A stretch of DNA of 64,000 nucleotides, taken from assembly GCF_900110645.1 (NCBI RefSeq), contig NZ_FOFB01000005.1, forward strand, positions 186,001-250,000. The letters are read 5' to 3'. Positions within the stretch are counted from its first letter, which is position 1. The number at the start of each line of letters is the position of its first letter. The translations under genes were made by a program, and so were the position numbers. Below the pieces are notes generated by a model. It worked only from the letters and a program-made list of their open reading frames with translations, ran no database searches and was not told where the DNA came from. The DNA is from Neolewinella agarilytica (GTDB taxonomy: Bacteria > Bacteroidota > Bacteroidia > Chitinophagales > Saprospiraceae). Positions 14,826 through 23,559 of the stretch are shown in pieces.

Positions 14826-17141
14826 ATGTCCGACACAGCCGTAAAGCCCCCCCATTATCTTGATGAACTGAACGAGATTCAGCGACAGGCGGCGATGGCC
14901 ATCAAAGGACCCGTGCTTGTGGTGGCCGGGCCGGGGTCGGGCAAAACGAGAGTACTGACTTACCGGATTGCACATATCATCGAGCAGGGCGCTGCTCCCT
15001 GGGAAGTGCTGGCCCTGACCTTTACCAACAAGGCCGCCCGGGAGATGAAGGAGCGGATCGAAAAGGTAGTCGGCAAACGAGCCGGCAACATATGGGCGGG
15101 TACCTTTCACTCGCTCTTTGCGCGTATTCTTCGCGTCGAAGCGCCGCATATCGGCTACCCGAGCAATTTCACGATCTACGATTCTGACGACACCAAGAGC
15201 CTCATCGGACAGATCATCCGGGAGATGAACCTCGACAAGACGGTGTATCAGGCCAATGCCATCAAGAATCGGATTAGTTCGGCTAAATCCAGTCTCATCA
15301 CGCCTAAGCTATACGAACGCAACGAAAGTCTGCTGGCGGAAGACAAGGGCGCCAAGATGCCCCTGGTCAGTAAGATCTATGCCAAATATGTTTCCCGCTG
15401 CAAGAAAGCCGGAGCGATGGACTTTGATGACCTCCTCTTCCGGCTTTTTGAGCTTTTCCAAAACCATCCGGAGGTGGTGAAGAAGTACCGACAGAAGTTC
15501 AAGTACGTCCTGGTGGATGAGTTTCAGGATACGAACACGCTGCAGTATGCCATCGTGAAGAAGCTGGTGATGTACCCCAACAGCCCGCGTAACATCTGTG
15601 TGGTGGGAGACGATGCACAGTCCATTTACGCTTTCCGCGGGGCGACGATTCAAAACATCCTGGACTACGAGAAAGACTTTGCCGACTTCGGCATTCAGAC
15701 CTTTAAGCTGGAGCAAAACTACCGTAGTACGGAGAACATCGTGGCGGCGGCTAATGCTGTCATCAGTCATAACCGGCGTCAGATTCAGAAAAAAATCTGG
15801 AGTGACAAAGGGGAGGGAGAAAAAATCCGCATCATTCACGAAATGGATGATACCCAGGAAGGGAAACGCGTGGCGGACACTATCCTTGAGCTCAAGAGCC
15901 GCCATCACCTTAAGAATGAAGACATTGCCATCCTTTACCGGACGAATGCGCAGTCGCGTATTTTCGAGGAATATCTCCGGCGGTTCAACCTGGCTTACCG
16001 GGTGTACGGAGGCCTGAGCTTTTACCAGCGAAAGGAAGTTAAAGACTTGATTGCTTACCTCCGTCTGGTGGTCAACCCGAACGATGAAGAAGCTTTCCGC
16101 CGCGTGATTAACTACCCAAAGCGCGGAATTGGTGCCACCTCAGTAGGTAAGGTGATTGCCCTGGCGGGGCAACAGGGAATACCCTTGTTCGAAGCGCTGA
16201 AACACGTTGCTTTCCCTAATCGGACCCGGCACGCAGCAGACGGCTTTATTGATATCATCGAACAAGCCCGGGCGAAGATGGACAAAGCTGACGCCTACGA
16301 GTTGGCGGATACCATTGCCAAGCGCTCCGGGCTGCTGGACTTTCTGCGCAAGGACACCTCCATCGAAGGCATGGGCCGGCTGGAGAACTTCCAGGCGTTG
16401 CTGGATGGCATCAAGTCATTCGTAGAGGAGGACACGGTGATCGATACTGAAACACTGCCGGACAAAAGCCTCGCCACCTACCTGCAAAACATCGCGCTGC
16501 TGACGGACTTTGACTCTAACGAGGCGAAGAATGATACGGATGTGATTACGCTTATGTCCGTCCACGCCGCAAAGGGGCTTGAGTTCCAGGCGGTATTCGT
16601 CGTTGGGCTGGAAGAAAAGCTTTTCCCCAGTTGGATGAGTATGGATACGATGGAAGGAATGGACGAAGAGCGTCGACTCTTCTACGTTGCCATCACCCGG
16701 GCGGAGCGATTCCTGACGCTCAGCTACGCCAATACTCGTTACCGCTACGGTAAGATGACGATGAATGAACCCAGCCGCTTCCTGTCGGAGGTGCCCGCTG
16801 AATCCATTGAGAGCACCAGCCACAGCCGCCGCTCAGCCGGACACGAATACGACCGGGTGGAACGACAGCGGGCGAAGGTCAGTGGCATCACGCCGAGACA
16901 ACGGAGCAGGGGGACTGCTCGTTTTGCCGCCCCTAAAGTTGATCCGTCTACCTTTAAGCCAAGCCCCATTGACATGATCGAGGTCGGCGTTCGCGTTATG
17001 CATCTGAAGTTCGGAGAGGGCCGGGTGACCAAGCTAGATGGCGGATCGGATAACCGGATTGCCTCCATTCACTTTAGTGACCTGGCGCAACCCGATAAAC
17101 GGATCATGCTGCGCTTTGCTAAGTTGCAGGTGCTGGAGTAG
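14826..17141 (+). CDS. pcrA: UvrD/PcrA-type DNA helicase
   Basis: A 771-residue superfamily 1A DNA helicase that unwinds DNA 3' to 5' using ATP, for repair and removal of recombinase. Motifs in order: Q-motif LNEIQRQAA (about 15), Walker A AGPGSGKTR (34-42), Ia LTFTNKAAREMKERI, II VDEFQDTN, III GDDAQSIYAFRGA, IV LEQNYRST, V TLMSVHAAKGLEF, VI EERRLFYVAITRA. The tail after about residue 715 is the Tudor-like module (VMHLKFGEGRVTKLDGG) that binds RNA polymerase. Full length. Start ATG at 14826 gives the expected N-terminus. Confidence 0.95.
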   Translation: MSDTAVKPPHYLDELNEIQRQAAMAIKGPVLVVAGPGSGKTRVLTYRIAHIIEQGAAPWEVLALTFTNKAAREMKERIEKVVGKRAGNIWAGTFHSLFARILRVEAPHIGYPSNFTIYDSDDTKSLIGQIIREMNLDKTVYQANAIKNRISSAKSSLITPKLYERNESLLAEDKGAKMPLVSKIYAKYVSRCKKAGAMDFDDLLFRLFELFQNHPEVVKKYRQKFKYVLVDEFQDTNTLQYAIVKKLVMYPNSPRNICVVGDDAQSIYAFRGATIQNILDYEKDFADFGIQTFKLEQNYRSTENIVAAANAVISHNRRQIQKKIWSDKGEGEKIRIIHEMDDTQEGKRVADTILELKSRHHLKNEDIAILYRTNAQSRIFEEYLRRFNLAYRVYGGLSFYQRKEVKDLIAYLRLVVNPNDEEAFRRVINYPKRGIGATSVGKVIALAGQQGIPLFEALKHVAFPNRTRHAADGFIDIIEQARAKMDKADAYELADTIAKRSGLLDFLRKDTSIEGMGRLENFQALLDGIKSFVEEDTVIDTETLPDKSLATYLQNIALLTDFDSNEAKNDTDVITLMSVHAAKGLEFQAVFVVGLEEKLFPSWMSMDTMEGMDEERRLFYVAITRAERFLTLSYANTRYRYGKMTMNEPSRFLSEVPAESIESTSHSRRSAGHEYDRVERQRAKVSGITPRQRSRGTARFAAPKVDPSTFKPSPIDMIEVGVRVMHLKFGEGRVTKLDGGSDNRIASIHFSDLAQPDKRIMLRFAKLQVLE

Positions 17142-17364
17142 GGTAGCCTGGTGGTCTTGTAGTCTACCGCACGGCAAGGTGGAATATTTGCCGCTTTCTG
17201 AGTGTTGTTTACGCTGAAGGAGAGGCTGTGGCAGGTAATCATTGGTCTGAATAATCCAATGCATGAAGGAGATGAATCTGCTTATTCCAAAGACCTAAAT
17301 AGCATTCAGTTTACAAAAGGTCCGTTTAGCCCTTCGACTAGGCTTCGGATGGTCAGGTCAATAC

Positions 17365-17817
17365 TTACTCCACAACCGCCACCTTAGGTTCCTTCAACCT
17401 GGCTAAAATTTCTTCTCCTTCGGTAGCATTAATGGGCGTCAGCTGGCTGCGGGCAATGCCGAAGCCTAAACCAAAACTTTGCTCGAGGTAATAAGTCTCT
17501 CCCGCCAGTGGTGTGATGGTTACCCGCTTTCGATTTTCCGTTTTACTCATGATTTCGATAGCGTCTCCGGTTCCTGGCACTTCCCAGGAGAGATAGCTCC
17601 TGGGGCCGAGCTTGCCAATCGGTTTGTCGTCTTGATAGATGCCAGCTTTAACGGCGTAAGCAAATATGGTAGGCCTGAGGACATAGATAGTAGCAGTCCC
17701 TTCTTTGGGAGGTTTCTCGGCGAGATTAACAAACTGAGTGGTGGCACAGGCATTAAATAACAATCCAATGGAGAATAACAGAAGCAGGCGCAGCATAGTG
17801 AGGGATGATTTCGACAA
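17365..17817 (-). CDS. DUF2846 lipoprotein
   Basis: A 150-residue lipoprotein (FSIGLLFNAC, Cys at about 24) matching the DUF2846 family. Marks are GTATIYVLRPTIFAY, SYLSWEVPGTG and GETYYLEQSFGLG. An internal ATG a few codons downstream (MLRLLLLF) would also give a good signal peptide, so the start is uncertain by 7 codons. The family is a small beta-sandwich found in many Gram-negatives; its role is unknown. It stands alone, with a 220-base gap holding nothing recognisable on its C-terminal side. Confidence 0.82.
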   Translation of the reverse strand: MSKSSLTMLRLLLLFSIGLLFNACATTQFVNLAEKPPKEGTATIYVLRPTIFAYAVKAGIYQDDKPIGKLGPRSYLSWEVPGTGDAIEIMSKTENRKRVTITPLAGETYYLEQSFGLGFGIARSQLTPINATEGEEILARLKEPKVAVVE

Positions 17818-17865
17818 AAGATAAGGAAGACAGGGCTGTTGGGGGACGTCAGCTACTGGTCTTAT

Positions 17866-18030
17866 AGAACCCGTTTAAACTTTTCGTTCGCGACCTTATC
17901 CGAGCCCTGATTTCCCCTGGCTTCGTTGCAAAAATTGTCATGTAGCTATGGCTATACTCCAATTTCCGCGCCTTGCCAGGAAAAACCAGGACTTCGGAGC
18001 GGCCAGCTCAGAAGAGTTTAAACGGGTTCA
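17866..18030. repeat. MITE-like 165-base palindrome
   Basis: The ends GAACCCGTTTAAAC (17867-17880) and GTTTAAACGGGTTC (18016-18029) are perfect inverted repeats. The arms continue as imperfect inverted repeats through CCTGG/CCAGG words to a central palindrome TAGCTATGGCTA near 17944. The whole element could fold into one long hairpin. There is no coding frame of note. It occupies most of the 382-base gap between two divergent lipoprotein genes. Confidence 0.8.
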
Positions 18031-18199
18031 TTCTGATTAAACGGAATATTCAACCTTTGGATTGCAATTGTTAATACAGCCCAAGCGAAGTGATTAATGA
18101 CCTGAGACCACCTCTAATGGGCTTCTTATCCTGAAAAAGTGACTTTACTGTCGACCTTTCTGGATTTTAACTGTTATAGCGAAAAACAACCAACAAACG

Positions 18200-18865
18200 A
18201 TGAGACCATTTACCTTACTGATCGCACTTTTTGCACTCCTTTTTTCTGCCTGTGAAACGACCAGCAGCACAGCTGACTCCGTTACGGATGCCGTGACTGA
18301 AACGGCTACAGACGCTGCAAACACGGCTCAGAACGCCATTTCAGACGCAGCTGAAGCGGCTAGCGAGCTGATGAAAGGCGAGAACTACGAAGTCAAAGTT
18401 ATTGACGATAAGATTAAGAGCCCCCGCAAGGAGCTTACGGGAGAGATTGCCGGCGTTCCCGTTACGATCAATTACGGTAGTCCTGCCGTCAACGACCGGG
18501 TTATCTACGGCGACCTGGTTCCTTACGAAAAAGTATGGCGTACAGGGGCTAATGAGGCCACCCGTATTACTTTTGGTGAGGACGTAAAGGTCGGCACTGA
18601 AGGTACAGTACTGAAAGCCGGTACCTATTCTCTCTTTACGCTTCCGGCAAGCAAGGAGGAATGGACGATTATCTTCAACAAAGTAGCTGACCAGTGGGGA
18701 GCTTACGATTATGAAGATTCTTCTGACGCAGCCCGGGTTTCCGGCTCCTCTGCTGCCGCCAGCGCTAAAGCTGAAAGAATGGACTTTGTACTTGCCGGCA
18801 ATGAAATACGCTTCATGTGGGACGACCTGATGGTCTCCTTCCCCGTGGATGCTGCCAGCAAATAG
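18200..18865 (+). CDS. DUF2911 lipoprotein
   Basis: A 221-residue lipoprotein (LFALLFSAC, Cys 18) of the DUF2911 family, common in Bacteroidota. A low-complexity Ala/Thr/Asp-rich linker (about residues 20-60) precedes the domain. Domain marks are VTINYGSPAVNDRVIYG, VPYEKVWRTGANEATRITF and GTYSLFTLPASKEEWTIIFNK. No activity is known for the family. A strong terminator 78 bases downstream ends the unit. Confidence 0.88.
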   Translation: MRPFTLLIALFALLFSACETTSSTADSVTDAVTETATDAANTAQNAISDAAEAASELMKGENYEVKVIDDKIKSPRKELTGEIAGVPVTINYGSPAVNDRVIYGDLVPYEKVWRTGANEATRITFGEDVKVGTEGTVLKAGTYSLFTLPASKEEWTIIFNKVADQWGAYDYEDSSDAARVSGSSAAASAKAERMDFVLAGNEIRFMWDDLMVSFPVDAASK

Positions 18866-18942
18866 GGCGCAGACACAAACACGAGTCCCTCCTCTTTTTG
18901 TAGTAGAAGAAGGCGGATATCGTAAGCCAACAAAAGGCTTTT

Positions 18943-18985
18943 AGCGACCATTGTACAACATGCTGTACAATGGTCGCTTTTTTTT
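18943..18985 (+). terminator. Rho-independent terminator
   Basis: Perfect 15-base arms AGCGACCATTGTACA and TGTACAATGGTCGCT with a 6-base loop, followed by a T run at 18978-18985. It ends the DUF2911 transcript. It is a one-way signal, because the other strand has no T run after the stem. Confidence 0.92.
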
Positions 18986-18989
18986 AGTC

Positions 18990-19928
18990 CTACAAACCTC
19001 CTCCATCGGGTTTACCGATGATGTTCACTTTTTCAGCTTGCTTAGGTGTAGGGCGTGGAGCATCATCGTAAGTATGATTGTACAGTTTCTCTTCCTCGTG
19101 CCACCGGCCATCTTCTCTTAGTTCAAGCGCGTGGTAACTACCATCGGGCATGTATACGGGGCCTTCACCGCTTCCGCCGGGCATCAGAATGAGGTTCTCA
19201 TAAACGATGGTGCCGATAGCCTCTTCATAACGGAGCGCCACGCTTGCTTCTGCACCGTAGTTGAGAATGATCCGGGCACGGTCCTGCAGGAGCAGGCCTT
19301 CTCCGGAGTAGGTTACGAATATCGGCAGACCAAACTGAGCTTTGCCTTGCTCATCAAAGGTCAGAACATCCATGATTTTTTGCCGACGCCAGGTGCCGTA
19401 GCGGTCGTATCCAAAGAGGAAGTAGTAGGGTTTACCATCAAAAGTGCCACCTTTCACCAGATTATAGACAACGTAGCCTAACCAGTTATCTGCTCCCACA
19501 ATTATGTTCTCCGGGTTTTCGCGGTACTGATCTCCCCGGTCCAGGAGTGGTATCAGTTTCAGCTCACTATTGTTCAGCTGAATGGCGCCATAGTGCCGGT
19601 ATTGATCAGCCGTAACGTTGAGCTCCCAGCTGAAAATGCGAAAATTATTATCGGGAGAGGTCTTTACCACAACTCCTTCCAGTCCGGAAAAGTCAAAGTT
19701 GTAGCTATTGGGGACCTTAAGCGCCTCTACCAAGCCCTTGATGAGCTGCTTGCAGGCCTGGAAGCGATGCTCGTCCGTACTGTCCGTATGCATGATGTAA
19801 GACAGTTCAAGCAGGCGTGCCTGACGTGCCTCCAGCGTATCCAGATCTGCAGGCTTTATTTTTCCGGACTGAGCGTAAGCCAGAAAGGGAAACAAAAAAC
19901 AGGCCAAAAAAAGAAGGCGATAGTTCAT
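18990..19928 (-). CDS. Secreted protein of unknown function
   Basis: A 312-residue exported protein with a signal peptide ending near AYAQ (residue 20). No family recognised with confidence, though similar sequences with DNFRIFSWELN, GAIQLNN and YYFLFGYDRYGTW are, as I recall, common in Bacteroidota. Beta-rich, with aromatic-rich strands. It is convergent with the DUF2911 gene and divergent from the SDR gene. The C-terminus ends in a Gly-rich tail (KPDGGGL). Confidence 0.78.
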   Translation of the reverse strand: MNYRLLFLACFLFPFLAYAQSGKIKPADLDTLEARQARLLELSYIMHTDSTDEHRFQACKQLIKGLVEALKVPNSYNFDFSGLEGVVVKTSPDNNFRIFSWELNVTADQYRHYGAIQLNNSELKLIPLLDRGDQYRENPENIIVGADNWLGYVVYNLVKGGTFDGKPYYFLFGYDRYGTWRRQKIMDVLTFDEQGKAQFGLPIFVTYSGEGLLLQDRARIILNYGAEASVALRYEEAIGTIVYENLILMPGGSGEGPVYMPDGSYHALELREDGRWHEEEKLYNHTYDDAPRPTPKQAEKVNIIGKPDGGGL

Positions 19929-20021
19929 GGGGAAGATTCAGAGAAGGAAAAAATAATCCGGTGTTGACGGGTAACCGGACTTTATACGTTTTAGCACCCG
20001 AAAAAGTATACGTAAGACGAT

Positions 20022-20029
20022 TACATTTG
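20022..20029 (+). promoter_or_regulatory. -7 box TACATTTG next to start codon
   Basis: Exact TAnnTTTG match ending 4 bases before the ATG at 20034. If used, transcription would start at or within a few bases of the initiation codon, giving a leaderless or near-leaderless mRNA. No -33 box is evident. Confidence 0.45.
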
Positions 20030-20033
20030 CATA

Positions 20034-20801
20034 ATGGTAACAGTTGATTTCAGTAATAAGACGGTACTCGTAACCGGAAGTAGTAAAGGGGTAGGAGCTG
20101 CCACGGCTCGGATTTTCGCCAAAGCAGGTGCTCGCGTGTGCGTGCATTACCACGCCGATGTGGCGGGAGGAAAAGCCGTTCTAGCCAGCCTGGAAGGTGC
20201 AGGTCACACGCTTTTACAAGCCAATATCAGTGACCCACACGCCGCCAGAAGGCTGGTTGATAGCGCCGTCACGAAACTTGGCCGGCTGGATGTATTGGTG
20301 AATAATGCGGGCATCTTCCGCCCGCACCCCGTTGACGGCACAATGGACTTTGATCGCTGGCTGGAGACCTTTCATGCAACGATCAGTACGAACCTCATTG
20401 GTCCGGCAGCAGCAGCTTTTGCTGCCATTCAACACATGCGAAAGCAGGGTGGGGGAGCCATCGTGAATGTAGGCAGCCGGGGGGCATACCGCGGCGAAGC
20501 CGGGCAAGTTGGCTACGGAGCGGCTAAGGCGGGTTTGCATAGCTTATCCCAATCATTGGCCCAGGCCGTCGGGGGAGATAATATCACCGTTCATGCGGTG
20601 GCTCCCGGGTTTATTGAAACGGCGATGGCCCGCCCGCACCTGCAGGGCGAAGCCGGCGAAGCGGTGAAAGCCCAGAGCCCACTCAATCGGGTAGCGACCG
20701 TAGATGAAGTAGCCCGTGCTATCCTTTACCTCTCCAGCCCGGAGGCGAGATTTACCACAGGCTCTGTTTTAGACATCAACGGGGCTTCTTACCTTCATTA
20801 A
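20034..20801 (+). CDS. SDR-family oxidoreductase
   Basis: A 255-residue classical short-chain dehydrogenase/reductase. The cofactor motif is VTGSSKGVGAAT near residues 13-24, followed by the structural NNAG in VLVNNAGIF, the catalytic Ser in VNVGSRGAY, and YGAAKAG (Y-x3-K). It should bind NAD(P)(H) and act in the cytoplasm. The VAPGFIETAM segment and C-terminal VLDINGAS resemble FabG-like 3-oxoacyl reductases, but the substrate cannot be assigned. One base separates its stop from the next gene. Confidence 0.9.
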   Translation: MVTVDFSNKTVLVTGSSKGVGAATARIFAKAGARVCVHYHADVAGGKAVLASLEGAGHTLLQANISDPHAARRLVDSAVTKLGRLDVLVNNAGIFRPHPVDGTMDFDRWLETFHATISTNLIGPAAAAFAAIQHMRKQGGGAIVNVGSRGAYRGEAGQVGYGAAKAGLHSLSQSLAQAVGGDNITVHAVAPGFIETAMARPHLQGEAGEAVKAQSPLNRVATVDEVARAILYLSSPEARFTTGSVLDINGASYLH

Positions 20802-20802
20802 A

Positions 20803-21204
20803 ATGGCTGCCGGCAAGAATAATTTCAGCGAGCAACATCCAAACTTTCCCAGCGGAGACTGGGAGGGCTTTTACCTGTATGCTGCCGGACCAAGTGCTCA
20901 GCGACACCCGATGGCCTTTAAGCTTAACTTTAGCGACGGGATAGTCACTGGATCAGGGTCTGATGATGTCGGCACCTTTAGTTGGAACGGAGAGTATGAC
21001 ACAAGCTCCATGGTGGTTCGGATGGTGAAAAAGTACCCCAGCCATCCGGTTTTCTATGATGGGAGAGCGGACACTAACGGCATTTATGGTACCTGGTCAT
21101 TAGAGTTGTTTGGCCGTGGCGGATTTCACATCTGGCCGAAGAAAGGAGAAGAGACTGCAGAGGAAGTTGCCATTGAAGAGAAAAAGCTTTCCTTGAGTAA
21201 GTAG
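20803..21204 (+). CDS. Small conserved protein after SDR gene
   Basis: A 133-residue soluble protein with no signal peptide. The sequence is rich in aromatic and glycine residues, with short beta-type segments (GDWEGFYLYAAG, MAFKLNFSDGIVTGSGSDD, GIYGTWSLELF), suggesting a small beta-sandwich or barrel. I recognise no family. It starts one base after the SDR stop and is surely co-transcribed with it. Confidence 0.75.
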   Translation: MAAGKNNFSEQHPNFPSGDWEGFYLYAAGPSAQRHPMAFKLNFSDGIVTGSGSDDVGTFSWNGEYDTSSMVVRMVKKYPSHPVFYDGRADTNGIYGTWSLELFGRGGFHIWPKKGEETAEEVAIEEKKLSLSK

Positions 21205-21305
21205 GATTTTAAATGCCAGGCTGTGGTTTCAACCGTAGTAAGGGTAGAGTAATAGCTTATTCATAGGCTGACGATTCCTGAAAAATTACTCACCTTAGCA
21301 AGCCG

Positions 21306-21313
21306 TATCTTTC
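21306..21313 (+). promoter_or_regulatory. -7-like box TATCTTTC next to start codon
   Basis: Seven of eight positions match TAnnTTTG. The box ends 4 bases before the ATG at 21318, the same spacing as at 20022. Confidence 0.35.
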
Positions 21314-21317
21314 CACC

Positions 21318-22082
21318 ATGGCCAAGGACACTCCCATTGACGCTTTTGCGGTCCCTCAGGACTTTGCGGTCTACCAGCACTTCAACCGGCGTGAGGATAT
21401 GACTGAGATGATTTCCGTGTTGCGGGATCACCGGATTGCCGTGCGGGTGTCCGGCGAAGACGCCGGTGAATGGACGGAATCCGTCATCATGGGGGCGCCG
21501 TTAAAGCCGGAATTCTGGATTGAAATCCCGTCAGCAGATTTTGAGAAAGCGAACTTTATGCTGCTCGAATACGCCGAGGCTCATCTTACGGAAGAAGATA
21601 TTGATGCTCATCCTTTTTCTGAATATTCTCCGCAGGAACTCAAGCAGGTGTTGCTGGAAGATACTGGCTGGAGCTCGCTTGCTATCGCCGTGGCCCGGAA
21701 GCTTCTGCTAAGATCCGGAGAAGACATTGACCTTACCCAGCTCCGGCAGGAAGCTCGTAAGCGTATTCAGGCAGCATTTGAGCCCCAAAAAGGAAGTCTC
21801 TTATCGATTGGGTTGAGCTTACTGCTGGGTATTTTTTCAGGCCTGGTACTGTGGTTCATCGGCTATATGATTTCGTTGGGAGTACTCTTGTATTATGCAC
21901 TGGGCAGCCACCGCGACCCCGACGGCAATAAGCATTACGCCTACACGAAGACCACCAGAAACATCGGACGTACAAGCCTCCTGTTGATCTTTGCCGCAGC
22001 CGTTTTAGGGCTGCTCAATTTTCTTTATTTCCACGTGGCGGACTTTTCGAGACTGCAGCAATGGTTGTGGTTTTGGCCCTAG
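21318..22082 (+). CDS. Membrane protein with DUF2007-like domain
   Basis: A 254-residue protein. Residues 12-90 resemble the DUF2007 (putative signal-transducing) module: an N-terminal FAVYQHFNRREDMTEMISVL that would track position in a beta-alpha fold, then a FWIEIPSADFEKANFML strand-helix. A charged helical linker follows, and two or three hydrophobic segments (about residues 158-190 and 217-237) anchor it to the inner membrane. Role unknown. Monocistronic by spacing. Confidence 0.68.
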   Translation: MAKDTPIDAFAVPQDFAVYQHFNRREDMTEMISVLRDHRIAVRVSGEDAGEWTESVIMGAPLKPEFWIEIPSADFEKANFMLLEYAEAHLTEEDIDAHPFSEYSPQELKQVLLEDTGWSSLAIAVARKLLLRSGEDIDLTQLRQEARKRIQAAFEPQKGSLLSIGLSLLLGIFSGLVLWFIGYMISLGVLLYYALGSHRDPDGNKHYAYTKTTRNIGRTSLLLIFAAAVLGLLNFLYFHVADFSRLQQWLWFWP

Positions 22083-22096
22083 GAGCAGAATAATCA

Positions 22097-22120
22097 GGCG
22101 CAGCCGCAGGTGCAGTGAAA
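22097..22120 (+). repeat. GC-rich interspersed repeat copy
   Basis: GGCGCAGCCGCAGGTGCAGT at 22097-22116, followed by GAAA, is a forward copy of the repeat family; its variant tail (CAGTGAAAGTT) is shared with the copies at 23438-23467 and 63561-63587. Confidence 0.7.
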
Positions 22121-22153
22121 GTTTTTATAAAAGCAGGCGAAGAGGGGTAATTA

Positions 22154-22161
22154 CTACCTTT
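22154..22161 (+). promoter_or_regulatory. -7-like box TACCTTTA next to start codon
   Basis: Seven of eight positions match TAnnTTTG. The box ends 5 bases before the ATG at 22167, close to the spacing seen at 20022 and 21306. Confidence 0.3.
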
Positions 22162-22166
22162 AAACC

Positions 22167-23189
22167 ATGAAAGCGTTAAGAATCTTCGGCACCATTTTGG
22201 TATGCCTTCTGGTAGCCTGTCTGGTATACCTTTATTTGTGGTCCCTGGTTTTCGGCGCTCGCTTTGACGACCTGTCGGCTGCGGCAGAAGCACGGAGCCG
22301 ACAGCCTCATTACATCATCGACGCTGACACGGCCAACGAGGTAGACGATCTCTTTGCGATCGTGGGCGCACTGGCGCGGGACAACCGTTATCACTACGAT
22401 CGCCCATTATTGGTGGGGCTCACTGCCGCTCAGTTCCATACTTCTCCCTTAGCCGGATCAACTACAGCGCTGGAGAGCCAGCGCATCAACGAACAACTGC
22501 TGAAACTGATGTACGCCACGGTACCTTCTTTCCCGGGCAGTGACCAACCCTTACGCTCCGCTACCGAAGCGCAGCCTTCTCCCGCCAGCCAATTCATTGT
22601 GGCGGAAGCGCGCAAGGCCAGCCCCGAGCAAAAACTTACGGTCTTCATCCTCGGTTCCTGTACTAACCTGGCTTCGGCGATCCTGTCCGACAGCAGCATT
22701 GTGCCCAATGTCCACGCCCGCTACCTCGGCTTCTGGTATGACCCCGCTACTGGCGTCTACGACAAGAAAGAGTTTAACACTGGTAACGACCCTGCGGCCC
22801 TGAACTTACTCCTTAATACCAAAGGCCTGGAGTTTACCGTCATGACCGCTACCAGCAGCCAGGCCCTGCAAATGACCCGCGAACAACTGGACAATAAGTT
22901 GCCGGCTGATAGCCCCGTTACCCAATACCTGCAAAAACGCTGGGACACTTATGATCGCTGGTGGACCGAGGCCGACCCCGGCAAAAAACAGTGGACGATG
23001 TGGGATGTTGCCTCGCTGGAAGCCTGGTTCAATCCCCAATTTGCCACGCTGGAAAACCGCCCTGCTCCCGCTGAAAACCTTCCGAGAGACATCAACGTCT
23101 ATACTGCCATTGATTCCGGGCAAATGCTGGAGCAATGGTTTATGGTAGTTGACAGCTCGCTGCGGGCGACGGCGAAGGCGATACAGTAA
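22167..23189 (+). CDS. Nucleoside hydrolase-like protein, membrane-anchored
   Basis: A 340-residue protein with one N-terminal transmembrane helix (residues 7-29), then an inosine-uridine nucleoside hydrolase-type domain. The calcium-binding motif is IDADTANEVDDLFA, a form of the D-x-D-x4-DD signature. Later marks are ILGSCTNLASAI and FNTGNDPAALN, which carries the Asn/Asp that contact metal and ribose. Members cleave the N-glycosidic bond of ribonucleosides; the substrate is uncertain, and the anchor implies an extracytoplasmic site. No purine genes lie nearby. Confidence 0.8.
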   Translation: MKALRIFGTILVCLLVACLVYLYLWSLVFGARFDDLSAAAEARSRQPHYIIDADTANEVDDLFAIVGALARDNRYHYDRPLLVGLTAAQFHTSPLAGSTTALESQRINEQLLKLMYATVPSFPGSDQPLRSATEAQPSPASQFIVAEARKASPEQKLTVFILGSCTNLASAILSDSSIVPNVHARYLGFWYDPATGVYDKKEFNTGNDPAALNLLLNTKGLEFTVMTATSSQALQMTREQLDNKLPADSPVTQYLQKRWDTYDRWWTEADPGKKQWTMWDVASLEAWFNPQFATLENRPAPAENLPRDINVYTAIDSGQMLEQWFMVVDSSLRATAKAIQ

Positions 23190-23405
23190 TGAGGCGATAC
23201 TCAGAGGGAGGTGACTAATGGTCGGCAGCTATAGCTGCCAGGGGCGTCTCAGGTATTTGGCAATGAAAAGCTACTCAGGATAAACAGGGTAGGGGGTGAA
23301 CTTTCGATAAAGACATATATCCGGCTGATGGTTGGTATCTATTAAAACTCATTCAGACTGGATGACTGAGGTTTTAAGGTTCAAATATTGCTTCCTTAAA
23401 CCAAA

Positions 23406-23458
23406 ACTGCACCTGCGTTTGCGCCCAAAAAAGGTAGGGGGGCAAACACAAGTGCAGT
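23406..23458. repeat. Head-to-head GC-rich repeat pair (hairpin)
   Basis: The left arm 23406-23426 (ACTGCACCTGCGTTTGCGCC on) and the right arm 23438-23458 (GCAAACACAAGTGCAGT at its end) pair at 18 of 21 positions around an 11-base loop that contains GGTAGGG. It lies in the 370-base gap 23190-23559, which otherwise holds only the terminator of the SusCD operon. Confidence 0.8.
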
Positions 23459-23487
23459 GAAAGTTCAGAAATCAATCAGTAAATAAA

Positions 23488-23539
23488 TAAAGAAGCAACC
23501 CACTAAAAGTAGTAGTAGTAAATGCGGGAAGCTTCTTTA
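23488..23539 (-). terminator. Terminator of SusC/SusD operon
   Basis: Arms AAAGAAGC and GCTTCTTT, with additional pairing CCCGC/GTGGG inside, and on the minus strand a T-rich tail (TATTTATTTA) after the stem. It begins 21 bases after the susD stop at 23560. Confidence 0.7.
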
Positions 23540-23559
23540 TCAACTCAGGTTCACATCAA

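Noticed and set aside
17202-17387. 61-residue open frame after pcrA
   Set aside because: No family, no ribosome site, and it runs into the end of the convergent DUF2846 gene.
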